Shown here: positions 9,353 through 17,605 of the stretch, piece after piece
How the letters are laid out: every line of letters starts with the position of its first letter
How positions within the stretch are numbered: the first letter of the stretch is position 1
Assembly: GCA_900541865.1 (NCBI GenBank)
Contig: UQLO01000013.1
Span: 1 to 61,483, forward strand
Length of the DNA stretch: 61,483 bases
DNA from: an uncultured Porphyromonadaceae bacterium
GTDB taxonomy: Bacteria; Bacteroidota; Bacteroidia; Bacteroidales; Muribaculaceae
Direction of reading: 5' to 3'
Notes under the pieces: model-generated
What the model saw: the letters and a program-made list of their open reading frames with translations, nothing else
Told to the model about the DNA's origin: nothing
The model's database searches: none
Position numbers and translations under genes: made by a program

Positions 9353-11086
9353 ATGGACCAATATATAGTATCAGCGCGAAAATACCGCCCCGCCACTTTT
9401 GCGAGCGTGGTCGGGCAGCAGGCACTGACGGAGACGCTCAAAAACGCCATCGCCACCGGCCGTCTCGCCCACGCATACCTCTTCTGCGGAGGCCGAGGCG
9501 TCGGTAAGACGTCCTGCGCCCGTATTTTCGCCAAAACAATCAACTGCTCGTCGCGCACCGCCGACGGCGAGGCCTGCGGCCACTGCGACTCCTGTCTGCA
9601 GTTCGACCAGAACCGCTCGATGAACATCATCGAGCTCGACGCGGCCTCCCACAATGGTATCGACGACATCAAGAGCCTCATCGAACAGGTGATTGTGCCC
9701 CCCACGGTGGGCCGCTACCGCGTCTTCATCATCGACGAGGTCCACATGCTCTCGCCATCGGCCTTCAACGCCTTCCTCAAGACACTTGAGGAGCCGCCGG
9801 CTCACGCCGTGTTCATCCTGGCCACCACCGAGAAGCACAGGATTCTGCCAACGATTCTGTCGCGTTGCCAAATCTACGACTTCAACCGCATCACCATCCG
9901 GGATATGGTGAGCCATATGCGCTCCGTGGCCGCAAAGGAGAGCATCGAGGCCGACCCGGCCGCTCTGGCCGTCATTGCCCGCAAGGCCGACGGCGCCATG
10001 CGCGACGCCCTGTCGATTTTCGACCAAATCGCCGCCAGCACCCGAGGCAACATCACCTACGCCGCCACTATCGAAAACCTCAACGTGCTCGACCGCAGCC
10101 TCTACAACCGTCTGCTCGACGCGTTCCTGACGCAGGACGTGCCCGCGGCTTTGCTTATCTACAAAGAGATTCGCGACCACGGCTTCGACTCTCAGTTCTT
10201 CGTCTCTGGTCTGGCGCAGTATATGCGCGACCTGATGGTGGCCGCCGACCCCGACACCGCCGTCCTCCTCGAAGGGCCCGACGATGAGCGAACCGCCATG
10301 GCCGAACGCGCCGCAAAGCTCCATCCAACCTTTATATATAAGGCGATGGAATTCTGCAACGACTGCGACTACAACTTCCGCGCCGCAACAAACAAGCAAT
10401 TTCTGGTCGAGCTAACGCTCATTAGACTGTGCCAATTATTCAGCCCCTCGTCCGAAAATAACGGAGACGACGAGGGGCAGTTAAAGCCGCTCATCCCTGC
10501 GGCATCTCCTACTGAGGCAGTGGCCGAAGCTCACGCTCCGGCCGCCGCCGCACCCGCTGCGCCGACTACTGCTCCGGCACCGACCCCGGCACCCGGTCCG
10601 GCGCCGCAAACTCCGCCGGCTCCGGCAGCCGGTATTTCGCTGGGCGGCTTCTCCCTGCGCGGAGCTCGCCAACACATGCAGGAGCAGAAGGCGGCCGCAG
10701 CCGCTCAGACCGTGCGCCGCTCTACCGAGTTTGCTCCCGAGGCGCTTCTGGCCGCCTGGCACGCACTGCCGGCACTGCTTACCGGCGAGCCCATGCTCGC
10801 CAGCATCGTCCAGTTTGTGGAGCCCGCCGTAGAGGCCGGCGCCACAACTTTCGGCATCACGGTGCCCTCCAAACTGCAGGGCGACCAGCTCTCCCTCCAC
10901 AAGAGCACCATTCTTCGCCTTCTGGCCGACGCCCTGCAGAACGATTTGATAGACTACAACGTGGTGGTCGACGACACCAACCTCGCTCCGGCCTACTGGC
11001 CCGAGAAGCGCGTGCTCGACTATATGCTCGAGCACCACCCCGACATGCAGGCAATCCTGACTAAGTACAAGATGCGCCTCATTTAG
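9353..11086 (+). CDS. dnaX: DNA polymerase III subunit gamma/tau
   Basis: This 577-residue clamp-loader ATPase loads the sliding clamp during replication. The AAA+ module has Walker A GGRGVGKTS (46-54), a four-cysteine zinc site (C65, C75, C78, C81), Walker B IIDEVHML near 127-133 and sensor 1 (ILATTEKHR) near 160. A low-complexity Ala/Pro linker spans about 380-445, followed by a C-terminal domain of about 130 residues that may bind other holoenzyme parts. The ATG at 9353 (MDQYIVSARKYRPATF) is the family-typical start. proB follows 40 nt downstream. Confidence 0.95.
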   Translation: MDQYIVSARKYRPATFASVVGQQALTETLKNAIATGRLAHAYLFCGGRGVGKTSCARIFAKTINCSSRTADGEACGHCDSCLQFDQNRSMNIIELDAASHNGIDDIKSLIEQVIVPPTVGRYRVFIIDEVHMLSPSAFNAFLKTLEEPPAHAVFILATTEKHRILPTILSRCQIYDFNRITIRDMVSHMRSVAAKESIEADPAALAVIARKADGAMRDALSIFDQIAASTRGNITYAATIENLNVLDRSLYNRLLDAFLTQDVPAALLIYKEIRDHGFDSQFFVSGLAQYMRDLMVAADPDTAVLLEGPDDERTAMAERAAKLHPTFIYKAMEFCNDCDYNFRAATNKQFLVELTLIRLCQLFSPSSENNGDDEGQLKPLIPAASPTEAVAEAHAPAAAAPAAPTTAPAPTPAPGPAPQTPPAPAAGISLGGFSLRGARQHMQEQKAAAAAQTVRRSTEFAPEALLAAWHALPALLTGEPMLASIVQFVEPAVEAGATTFGITVPSKLQGDQLSLHKSTILRLLADALQNDLIDYNVVVDDTNLAPAYWPEKRVLDYMLEHHPDMQAILTKYKMRLI

Positions 11087-11126
11087 CGTGCCGACACCGC
11101 TGACTTAAAACACACACACATAGACA

Positions 11127-12236
11127 ATGCAAAGAATAGTTATAAAGATAGGAAGCAATGTGCTCACACGCTCCGACGGCACCCTCGACGTCACTCGCCA
11201 GAGCGCATTGGTCGACCAAATCGCCGACCTGCGCCGCGCCGGCCTTGAGGTGGTCCTGGTCTCCAGCGGCGCCGTCGCTGCCGGACGCAGCGAGTTCAGC
11301 CGTGCTATGGCTGCCGGGCTCGACGACCTCTCTGCCCGTCAGCTCTTCAGCGCCGTCGGCCAGGTGAAGCTCATCAACCGCTATTACGACTTTTTCCGCG
11401 AGCACGGCATGCACTGCGGACAGGTGCTGGCAACCAAGGAAAACTTTGCCTGCCGAAGCCACTACCTCAACCAGCGCCACTGCCTGAGCACTATGCTCGC
11501 CAACGGCGTCGTGCCGGTGATGAACGAAAACGACACCGTCAGCGTTACTGAACTGATGTTTACCGACAACGACGAGCTCTCCGGTCTCATCGCCACAATG
11601 ATCGATGCCGACCGCCTCATAATACTCAGCAACATCGACGGACTCTTCACCGGCGACCCGGCCGACCCGGCATCACGGCTCATTCCCCGCGTAGAACCCG
11701 GCCAGGACCCCACCGCCGGTATTTCGGCCAACAAGAGCAGCCTGGGCCGAGGCGGTATGTCGAGCAAATGCCGGATAGCGCGCCGAGTGGCCGCCGAGGG
11801 AATAGAGGTGGTGATTGCCAACGGCAAGCGAGAAGGTATTCTCCGCTCCGTGATGGCTCTGGAAGGTGCCCGCGAGCAGCCCCACACCCTCTTTGTGGCC
11901 GCCGACCGACCTACCTCGCAGCTCAAGAAGTGGATTGCCCACAGCGATGCCTTCTCCAAGGGCTCACTCCGCGTTAACCGTGGCGCCATCGACGCTCTCA
12001 AGGACCGTCAGGGCGTTTCGCTGCTGCCGGTGGGCGTAACCGAGGTCGAAGGCGACTTCGACGCCGGCGACATCGTGATGGTGCGCGACCCCGAAGGTGC
12101 CGTCGTCGCATGGGGACGCACCACAGCCGGAGCCGCCGAAGCCGCCGCAATGTGCGGCACCCCCGGCCTCAAGCCCATCATCCACGCCGACTATCTTTAT
12201 ATTGACGAAACCAATATTTTCCGCGACAATGACTGA
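11127..12236 (+). CDS. proB: glutamate 5-kinase
   Basis: This 369-residue cytosolic enzyme phosphorylates glutamate, the first step of proline synthesis. It opens with the amino-acid-kinase motif VIKIGSNVL, followed by VLVSSGAVAAG, the substrate segment VPVMNENDTVS and the nucleotide segment LIILSNIDGLF. Residues from about 275 form a C-terminal PUA domain. Length is normal for the ProB-PUA form. It overlaps proA by 8 nt (ATGACTGA), consistent with translational coupling. Confidence 0.95.
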   Translation: MQRIVIKIGSNVLTRSDGTLDVTRQSALVDQIADLRRAGLEVVLVSSGAVAAGRSEFSRAMAAGLDDLSARQLFSAVGQVKLINRYYDFFREHGMHCGQVLATKENFACRSHYLNQRHCLSTMLANGVVPVMNENDTVSVTELMFTDNDELSGLIATMIDADRLIILSNIDGLFTGDPADPASRLIPRVEPGQDPTAGISANKSSLGRGGMSSKCRIARRVAAEGIEVVIANGKREGILRSVMALEGAREQPHTLFVAADRPTSQLKKWIAHSDAFSKGSLRVNRGAIDALKDRQGVSLLPVGVTEVEGDFDAGDIVMVRDPEGAVVAWGRTTAGAAEAAAMCGTPGLKPIIHADYLYIDETNIFRDND

Positions 12237-13470
12237 CACCAACATATTCACCGGAGCGCGAGCCGCCTCCGAACGCATCAATCTCCTCACCGCCGACCAA
12301 ATCGACCGCGTGCTTCTTGCCGTGGCCGATGCCGTAGAGAGCGCGCAAGCCGACATTTTGGCAGCCAACGCCGCCGACTGCGCCGAAATGGACAGCTCCG
12401 ACCCCCGCTACGACCGGCTCAAACTCACTCCCGACCGCATGGCCGACATCACCGCCGGTATACGCTCCGTGGCCGCTCTGCCTTCGCCGCTGGGAGTGGA
12501 GCTCGAGGCCACCACGCGCCCAAACGGCATGCATATTCGCCGCGTCTCGGTGCCCTTCGGCGTTATCGGCGTTATCTTCGAGGCCAGACCCAACGTGGCC
12601 TTCGACGTTTTCGCCCTGTGCTTCAAAGCCGGCAGCGCTTGCATACTCAAGGGAGGCCACGAGGCCGCCCGAACCAACATGGCGGCCCTTGAGGCCATCC
12701 GCGCGGGCCTTGTCGCCGCCGGAGCTCCCGCCGAGGCTGTGAGCCTTCTCGGCCAGGACCACGCCGACACCCTTGCGCTGCTTCAGGCGCGCGGCTCGGT
12801 CGACCTCATCATTCCTCGCGGCAGCCGACGCCTGATCGACTATGTGCGCACCAACGCCCTTGTGCCGGTGATCGAAACCGGCGCCGGCGTCTGCCACACC
12901 TATTTCCACTCCTCGGGCGACATCGCAACCGGCCGCGACATCATCTTCAACGCCAAGACACGCCGCGTTTCGGTCTGCAACGCCCTGGACTGCATGCTCA
13001 TCGACCGCTCGCGACTGGCCGACCTCCCCGCAATATGCTATCACCTGAGCGACCAGAACGTGAGGATATATGCCGACGAAGAGGCCTACGCCGCTCTCGA
13101 CGGCGCATACCCCTACCTGAGCCATGCCTCCGAGGAGGACTACGGTCGCGAGTGGCTCGATTACAAGATGACTCTGCGCACAGTGGCCGACATCGACGAG
13201 GCTCTCGACTACATCGCCATCCACGGCTCACACCACAGCGAGTGCATAGTGGCCGAAAACCATGAGGCCATCGACACCTTCCTGCGCCGCGTCGACGCCG
13301 CTTGCGTCTATGCAAATGTCTCGACGGCCTTCACCGACGGCGCACAGTTCGGCTTCGGGGCCGAAATAGGTATATCGACCCAAAAGCTCCACGCGCGCGG
13401 TCCCATGGGCCTGCGCGAAATCTGCACATATAAATATCTGATTACCGGCGCCGGCCAGTGCCGCTCCTGA
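12229..13470 (+). CDS. proA: glutamate-5-semialdehyde dehydrogenase (gamma-glutamyl phosphate reductase)
   Basis: This 413-residue NADPH-dependent enzyme reduces gamma-glutamyl phosphate, the second step of proline synthesis. Aldehyde-dehydrogenase-fold motifs are visible: FGVIGVIFEARPNVAFDVFALC, LKGGHEA, LIIPRGSRRLIDYVR, and the catalytic cysteine segment VCNALDC near residue 250. The ATG at 12229 overlaps the proB stop; in-frame upstream codons belong to proB's coding strand in another frame. Its 3' end is only 4 nt from the convergent barrel gene. Confidence 0.95.
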   Translation: MTDTNIFTGARAASERINLLTADQIDRVLLAVADAVESAQADILAANAADCAEMDSSDPRYDRLKLTPDRMADITAGIRSVAALPSPLGVELEATTRPNGMHIRRVSVPFGVIGVIFEARPNVAFDVFALCFKAGSACILKGGHEAARTNMAALEAIRAGLVAAGAPAEAVSLLGQDHADTLALLQARGSVDLIIPRGSRRLIDYVRTNALVPVIETGAGVCHTYFHSSGDIATGRDIIFNAKTRRVSVCNALDCMLIDRSRLADLPAICYHLSDQNVRIYADEEAYAALDGAYPYLSHASEEDYGREWLDYKMTLRTVADIDEALDYIAIHGSHHSECIVAENHEAIDTFLRRVDAACVYANVSTAFTDGAQFGFGAEIGISTQKLHARGPMGLREICTYKYLITGAGQCRS

Positions 13471-13474
13471 TTTC

Positions 13475-14134
13475 TTAGAAATAGACGGCCAGCCCGAACG
13501 AGAAAGTGTGCTGCACCTTGCCGCGGTAGACGCGCTCGGTGCGGTACTCTCGGTCGACGTCGAGATTGGATATGCCGTAGCCCAGCGTCACGGCTATCAT
13601 CGAGAAGCGGAAGGTAGGGCCGATGCGGGCTCCCACGGCCCACACACGCGAGCGGTAGGGTATCTCGGTGTAATCCCCGCCGACCGGTCCCCACGACGAC
13701 GAATAGTGGTTGGTGCTCACCCGGAACCAGGGATTGACGCTCAGCCCGACGGCGCAGGCACCCCCAAGCCGCAGATAGGGCGTGCGGATGAGCACCGACG
13801 GCTCGAAGTAGACGGCGATGTTGCTCCAGTCGGCGTCGTAATAATTGTCGTAATAATAACCGTAGTAGTCGTCCCACGACGACGACCAGGTGTTTCGCAC
13901 GGCGGCCGAAACGTCGTCCGGGTCGCCCCATATGCCTATCGAGCCACCCAGCCCGAGCGAGGGGAGCACCATATAGTGATAGCCGATACCGTAGGAAAAG
14001 GCGTTGGAGCCCATTTCGCCTGTAAAGGTGACGTGATGGCGCTCTTCGTCGGTGTCGGCGGCGCCGGCAAGGGGTGCGCAAAGGCACACTGTCGCCAGCA
14101 CAACGGCAATGAGGCGGGGGAGAGAGGCTTTCAT
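13475..14134 (-). CDS. outer-membrane beta-barrel protein
   Basis: This 219-residue protein has a signal peptide (residues 1-25, ending AGAAD) followed by alternating hydrophobic/aromatic strands: HHVTFTGEMGSNAFSYGIGYHYMV, IAVYFEPSVLIRTPYLRLGGACAVG, PTFRFSMIAVTLGYG. It ends in a terminal aromatic (AVYF), typical of small barrels. A Tyr/Asp-rich loop (DDYYGYYYDNYYDADW) lies near 125-140. The role is unknown. It starts 6 nt after the preceding barrel gene in the same operon. Confidence 0.7.
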   Translation of the reverse strand: MKASLPRLIAVVLATVCLCAPLAGAADTDEERHHVTFTGEMGSNAFSYGIGYHYMVLPSLGLGGSIGIWGDPDDVSAAVRNTWSSSWDDYYGYYYDNYYDADWSNIAVYFEPSVLIRTPYLRLGGACAVGLSVNPWFRVSTNHYSSSWGPVGGDYTEIPYRSRVWAVGARIGPTFRFSMIAVTLGYGISNLDVDREYRTERVYRGKVQHTFSFGLAVYF

Positions 14135-14140
14135 GGCGCG

Positions 14141-14779
14141 TCAGAACATATATGCCACGCGGACGGCCAGCTGGCGGTTGCGCGCCGAGTAGTCGTCGAG
14201 TTTGCGGGTCTTGGTGATATAGGTCATGCCCCAGGTGTACTGGCACGACACCTGCCAGCGGCGCCACAGCTCGAAGCCGCCGCCAACGGCAAGCCCGAGG
14301 TCGCCGCCGGCATAGCGGAAGGGATCCTGCCCGTCGGCCTGCTTCTGGCCGGAGTGGCCCACGCAGATGCCGAATTCAGGACCGCCGTAGACGAAGGGCG
14401 CGATGTAGTCCTCGATGCCGTTCATGCGCGTCCACTTGAAGCGAAGATGCACCGGAATCTGAAGGGTGTGAAGCCGGAGATTGTCGTTGCCGATGCCCTG
14501 GCTGGCCCAAAGCTCGCGCGAGCCAAGGTCGACCTTGGCGCCCTCCATATTGTAGAGCAGCCCGAAGTCCATGCCGAAGCCCAGACCCGGGAACATAAGC
14601 TCTCCCATAACGCCGGCCTCGAAGCCGACGGCATGCTTGACCGGTACAAGGTCCTGCTTGAAGGCGAGATTGTTGACGGTCACACCCACAACCGGGGCGT
14701 AGCGGAACTGGGCGGCGCAAACTGCCGGCAGGCACATTACAAACAGCAGGAGCAGAAGGCGTACGAGCGTTATTTTCAT
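14141..14779 (-). CDS. PorT-like outer-membrane beta-barrel protein
   Basis: This 212-residue protein has a signal peptide (about residues 1-23, ending CAAQ) and repeated amphipathic strands (GFEAGVMGELMFPGLGFGMDFGLLY, IPVHLRFKW, FVYGGPEFGI, LGLAVGGGFELW). It ends in an aromatic residue (VAYMF), as expected for the PF13568-type barrel common in Bacteroidetes. It leads a two-gene operon with the other barrel gene. The role is unknown. Confidence 0.7.
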   Translation of the reverse strand: MKITLVRLLLLLFVMCLPAVCAAQFRYAPVVGVTVNNLAFKQDLVPVKHAVGFEAGVMGELMFPGLGFGMDFGLLYNMEGAKVDLGSRELWASQGIGNDNLRLHTLQIPVHLRFKWTRMNGIEDYIAPFVYGGPEFGICVGHSGQKQADGQDPFRYAGGDLGLAVGGGFELWRRWQVSCQYTWGMTYITKTRKLDDYSARNRQLAVRVAYMF

Positions 14780-14811
14780 GTTTATGACGATTGCTTGTGT
14801 GATTGGTTTGG

Positions 14812-14819
14812 CAAAATTA
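14812..14819 (-). promoter_or_regulatory. -7 element (TAATTTTG) for the barrel operon
   Basis: TAATTTTG on the minus strand lies 33 nt upstream of the ATG at 14779. The 294-nt divergent region (14780-15073) otherwise holds only the opposing promoter at 14993. Confidence 0.6.
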
Positions 14820-14992
14820 GTGCAAAAAAACAGAACTCACTGCATAATAACGTTAATAATTCTCAACCACGGCTTTCTCCGGCCCGACGGCTGCTTCGAA
14901 ATGTTGTCCCAAAAGGGAACAAAATTGTCGGCCGACACGTATATTAACTAATATTAACACATTTTGCGCTTTCGTATCACCGGAAGTTTGGC

Positions 14993-15000
14993 TAACTTTG
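14993..15000 (+). promoter_or_regulatory. -7 element (TAACTTTG) for ptb-buk
   Basis: TAACTTTG matches the Bacteroidetes -7 consensus 74 nt upstream of the ATG at 15074. Confidence 0.6.
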
Positions 15001-15073
15001 CCCCACAGAGAAATCTGACCGAAAACACCCTACCGGCCTTTGCGCCGGGCAACCTTAACCAAAACTATACCCC

Positions 15074-15973
15074 ATGATCAGGAAACTCGACCAGATTGTA
15101 GAGGAAGCACGGCGCCGCGGACCGCGCCGTCTTGCCGTTGCCTACGGGCAGGACTCCCACACTCTTGAAGCCGTGGCCGAAGCATACCGCGAAGGTATCG
15201 TAATCCCCACCATCTACGGCGACAAGGCCGCCATCCTCGAAACATGCCGCGCCTTAGGCGTCGATACGGCCGATTTCACCATCGTGGACGAGCCCTCCGA
15301 CGTCAAATGCGTTCGTCTGGCCGTGGCCGATGTGGCCTCCGGGCGAGCCGACGTCCTTATGAAGGGCCTGGTGAGCACCGACAAGTATATGCGCGGCATT
15401 CTCGACAAGGAGAACGGTCTGGTGCCTCCAAAGGGTATTCTCAGCCATGTTTCCGTGGTCCAGCTGCCCGACTATCCCCGCCTGCTCGTGATAGCCGACG
15501 TGGCCGTCATTCCCGCGCCGGACTTCAAGCAGAAAACAGTGCTCATAAAATATCTGGCCGACACAGCCCGCACCCTGGGCGCCGACCGTCCCCGAATCGC
15601 CTGCATAGCGCCGTCGGAGCAGGTGCTCCCTTCGGTGATGTCGTCGACCGAAGCTGCCATCCTCGCAAAGATGGGCGACCGCGGCCAGCTCGGCAAGGTC
15701 ACCGTCGACGGCCCGCTGAGCCTCGACGTGGCTCTCTATCCCGAAGTGGCCGAGCAGAAGAAGGTCACCGGCAGCGCCGTGGCCGGACAGGTCGACTGCC
15801 TCCTCTTCCCCAACATCGAGAGCGGCAACGTATTCTTCAAGAGCGCTACCCACTTCGGCGGGGCTGAGATAGCCGCCATGGTAGTGGGCACCAAGGCTCC
15901 GTGCGTGCTAACCTCGCGCGGCGACACTCCCGCCACAAAGCTCTACTCCATCGCTCTGGCATGCATAAGCTGA
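15074..15973 (+). CDS. ptb: phosphate butyryltransferase
   Basis: This 299-residue cytosolic enzyme of the phosphate acetyl/butyryl-transferase family interconverts butyryl-CoA (or branched acyl-CoA) and the acyl phosphate. Family segments are DVLMKGLVSTDKYMRGIL near residue 95, VIADVAVIPAPDFKQK, and the C-terminal NIESGNVFFKSATHFGGAEIAAMVVGTKAPCVLTSRGD. The length fits Ptb rather than long Pta. The buk gene 35 nt downstream supports butyryl or branched-chain acyl specificity and substrate-level ATP formation. Confidence 0.85.
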   Translation: MIRKLDQIVEEARRRGPRRLAVAYGQDSHTLEAVAEAYREGIVIPTIYGDKAAILETCRALGVDTADFTIVDEPSDVKCVRLAVADVASGRADVLMKGLVSTDKYMRGILDKENGLVPPKGILSHVSVVQLPDYPRLLVIADVAVIPAPDFKQKTVLIKYLADTARTLGADRPRIACIAPSEQVLPSVMSSTEAAILAKMGDRGQLGKVTVDGPLSLDVALYPEVAEQKKVTGSAVAGQVDCLLFPNIESGNVFFKSATHFGGAEIAAMVVGTKAPCVLTSRGDTPATKLYSIALACIS

Positions 15974-16007
15974 CCTTCCCCTATATAATGTAAGAAAACC
16001 ATCGCAA

Positions 16008-17225
16008 ATGCATAAGATACTGGCTATCAATCCCGGCTCCACTTCCACCAAGGTGGCCGTCTACCACGACGAAGAGCCCTTCTTCTCGGCATCCATAAGC
16101 CATTCGCCCGAAGAGCTGGCGCAGTTCCCCTCCGTACCCGACCAGCTGGAGTGGCGCGACCGCCTGGTGCGCGAGACCCTCGCCAAGCAAGGCATCGACC
16201 TTAAGTCGTTCGATGCCGTTATAGGCCGCGGCGGCATAATGAGCCCCGTCGAGAGCGGTGTATACGAAGTCAACGAAGACTTGCTCCACGACCTCAAGCA
16301 TGCCAAGATGCAGCATGCCTCAAATCTGGGTGCGTTCATCGCCCGCGACATAGCCGACGAAATCGGTGTAAAGGCTTTCATCGCCGACCCCGTCGTGGTC
16401 GACGAAATGATGCCCTACGCACGCATCAGCGGCATCCCCGAGCTGCCGAGGGAGTCCATTTTCCATGCCCTCAACCAGAAAGCCGTGGCACGGCTCTTTG
16501 CCCGCGAAACCCACACGTCGTACGACAATCTCAACCTCATCGTGTGCCACATGGGCGGAGGAATCACCATCAGCGCTCACCGCAAAGGTCAGGTCATCGA
16601 CACCACCAATGCCCTCGACGGCTGCGGACCCTTCTCGCCCGAACGCTCCGGCTCGCTGCCCCCCGGCCCTCTGGTTCACCTGTGCTTCTCCGGCAAGTAC
16701 ACCGAGGACGAGCTTATCAAGATGGTACACGGCAAAGGTGGCCTGGTTGCCCACCTGGGCACTACTTCCGTGCCCGAAGTGCTCGACCGCATCGACAAGG
16801 GCGACCTACACGCCATGCTCGTGCTCCGCGCTATGTGCTACACCGTCGCCAAAGAAATCGGCGCTATGAGCACAACACTCAAGGGCGATGTCGACGCCAT
16901 CCTCCTCACCGGCGGCATGGCACACAGCAAGCGTATCACCGACTTCGTGGCCGAACACGTCAGCTTCCTCGCTCCAATCTACGTCTACCCCGGCGAAAAC
17001 GAGCTTAAGGCTTTGGCTGAAAATGCATTGGCTGCAATAAAAGGCGAGCGCGAAATCAAAGTATACCGCCATACAGACTACGACGACCCCAGTCAGATCA
17101 ACGACATCCGGCGCCCGTCGAAACTCCGCGAATGGCTGCGCTCCGCACTCCCGCCGAGCCGAGGCACAAACGCCATCACTGCCCTGCGCCAGTACCTGCG
17201 CCGCTGGAGCAACCCGCGTAAATAG
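16008..17225 (+). CDS. buk: butyrate kinase with C-terminal extension
   Basis: This 405-residue ASKHA-fold kinase converts butyryl phosphate and ADP to butyrate and ATP. The phosphate-1 motif ILAINPGSTSTKVAVY opens the protein; VCHMGGGITISAH, SPERSGSLPPGPLV and ILLTGGMAH follow. The usual Buk core of about 355 residues ends near EIKVYRHTD. Here about 45 more residues, rich in Arg, Leu and Pro, run to the stop, which is immediately followed by AT-rich tandem repeats. The extension keeps coding-like composition but I recognise no domain in it. Confidence 0.88.
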   Translation: MHKILAINPGSTSTKVAVYHDEEPFFSASISHSPEELAQFPSVPDQLEWRDRLVRETLAKQGIDLKSFDAVIGRGGIMSPVESGVYEVNEDLLHDLKHAKMQHASNLGAFIARDIADEIGVKAFIADPVVVDEMMPYARISGIPELPRESIFHALNQKAVARLFARETHTSYDNLNLIVCHMGGGITISAHRKGQVIDTTNALDGCGPFSPERSGSLPPGPLVHLCFSGKYTEDELIKMVHGKGGLVAHLGTTSVPEVLDRIDKGDLHAMLVLRAMCYTVAKEIGAMSTTLKGDVDAILLTGGMAHSKRITDFVAEHVSFLAPIYVYPGENELKALAENALAAIKGEREIKVYRHTDYDDPSQINDIRRPSKLREWLRSALPPSRGTNAITALRQYLRRWSNPRK

Positions 17226-17605
17226 GTAATAGTTAAAAGTGAATAGTGAATAGTGGCCGCTGCCCGGTAGGGACGCGGCCAAGGGCGGCGTTGCCGCCCT
17301 ACCGTCGGGACTTCTCGCTGTTTCCGGGCTAATCTATTGGCCCCCGCCGGGGTCCTCGTTTTCGCTGTGGCATCCTCGCATTGCGCCTCCTTGGGCATTG
17401 CGGACCCTTTCGCGGCTTGCGAGCCGGAAGCTCGCCCTCCTTGGGCTTGCGGACCCTTTCGCGGCTTGCGAGCTGGAAGCTCGCCCTCCTTGGGTGCGAC
17501 GACAAAAAAGCAGGCCCGGACGCTGAGCGCCCGGGCCTGCCTTATGCGTGGCGAACTAATTGATTATCAATTGTCAATTGTCAATTATCAATTATCAATT
17601 ATCAA
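17226..17605. repeat. repeat-filled gap between convergent buk and rluB
   Basis: This 380-nt stretch contains, in order: AT-rich tandem repeats abutting the buk stop (17226-17256, GTGAATA units); a REP-like hairpin AGGGCGGC-GTT-GCCGCCCT (17282-17300) within a longer GGTAGGG...CCCTACC palindrome; two tandem copies of a 49-bp unit containing GAGCYGGAAGCTCG (CGGACCC repeats at 17401 and 17450); the rluB terminator; and ATTATCA/ATTGTCA heptamers abutting the rluB stop. Open frames here are artefacts of the repeats. Confidence 0.7.
17504..17540 (-). terminator. Rho-independent terminator of rluB
   Basis: On the minus strand a perfect 10-bp GC-rich stem (GCAGGCCCGG with CCGGGCCTGC) is followed by six Us. 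It lies about 65 nt beyond the rluB stop, on the far side of the heptamer repeats. Confidence 0.75.

Noticed and set aside
14780..15073. Possible riboswitch upstream of ptb
   Set aside because: Only two opposed -7 elements and no conserved aptamer core could be found.
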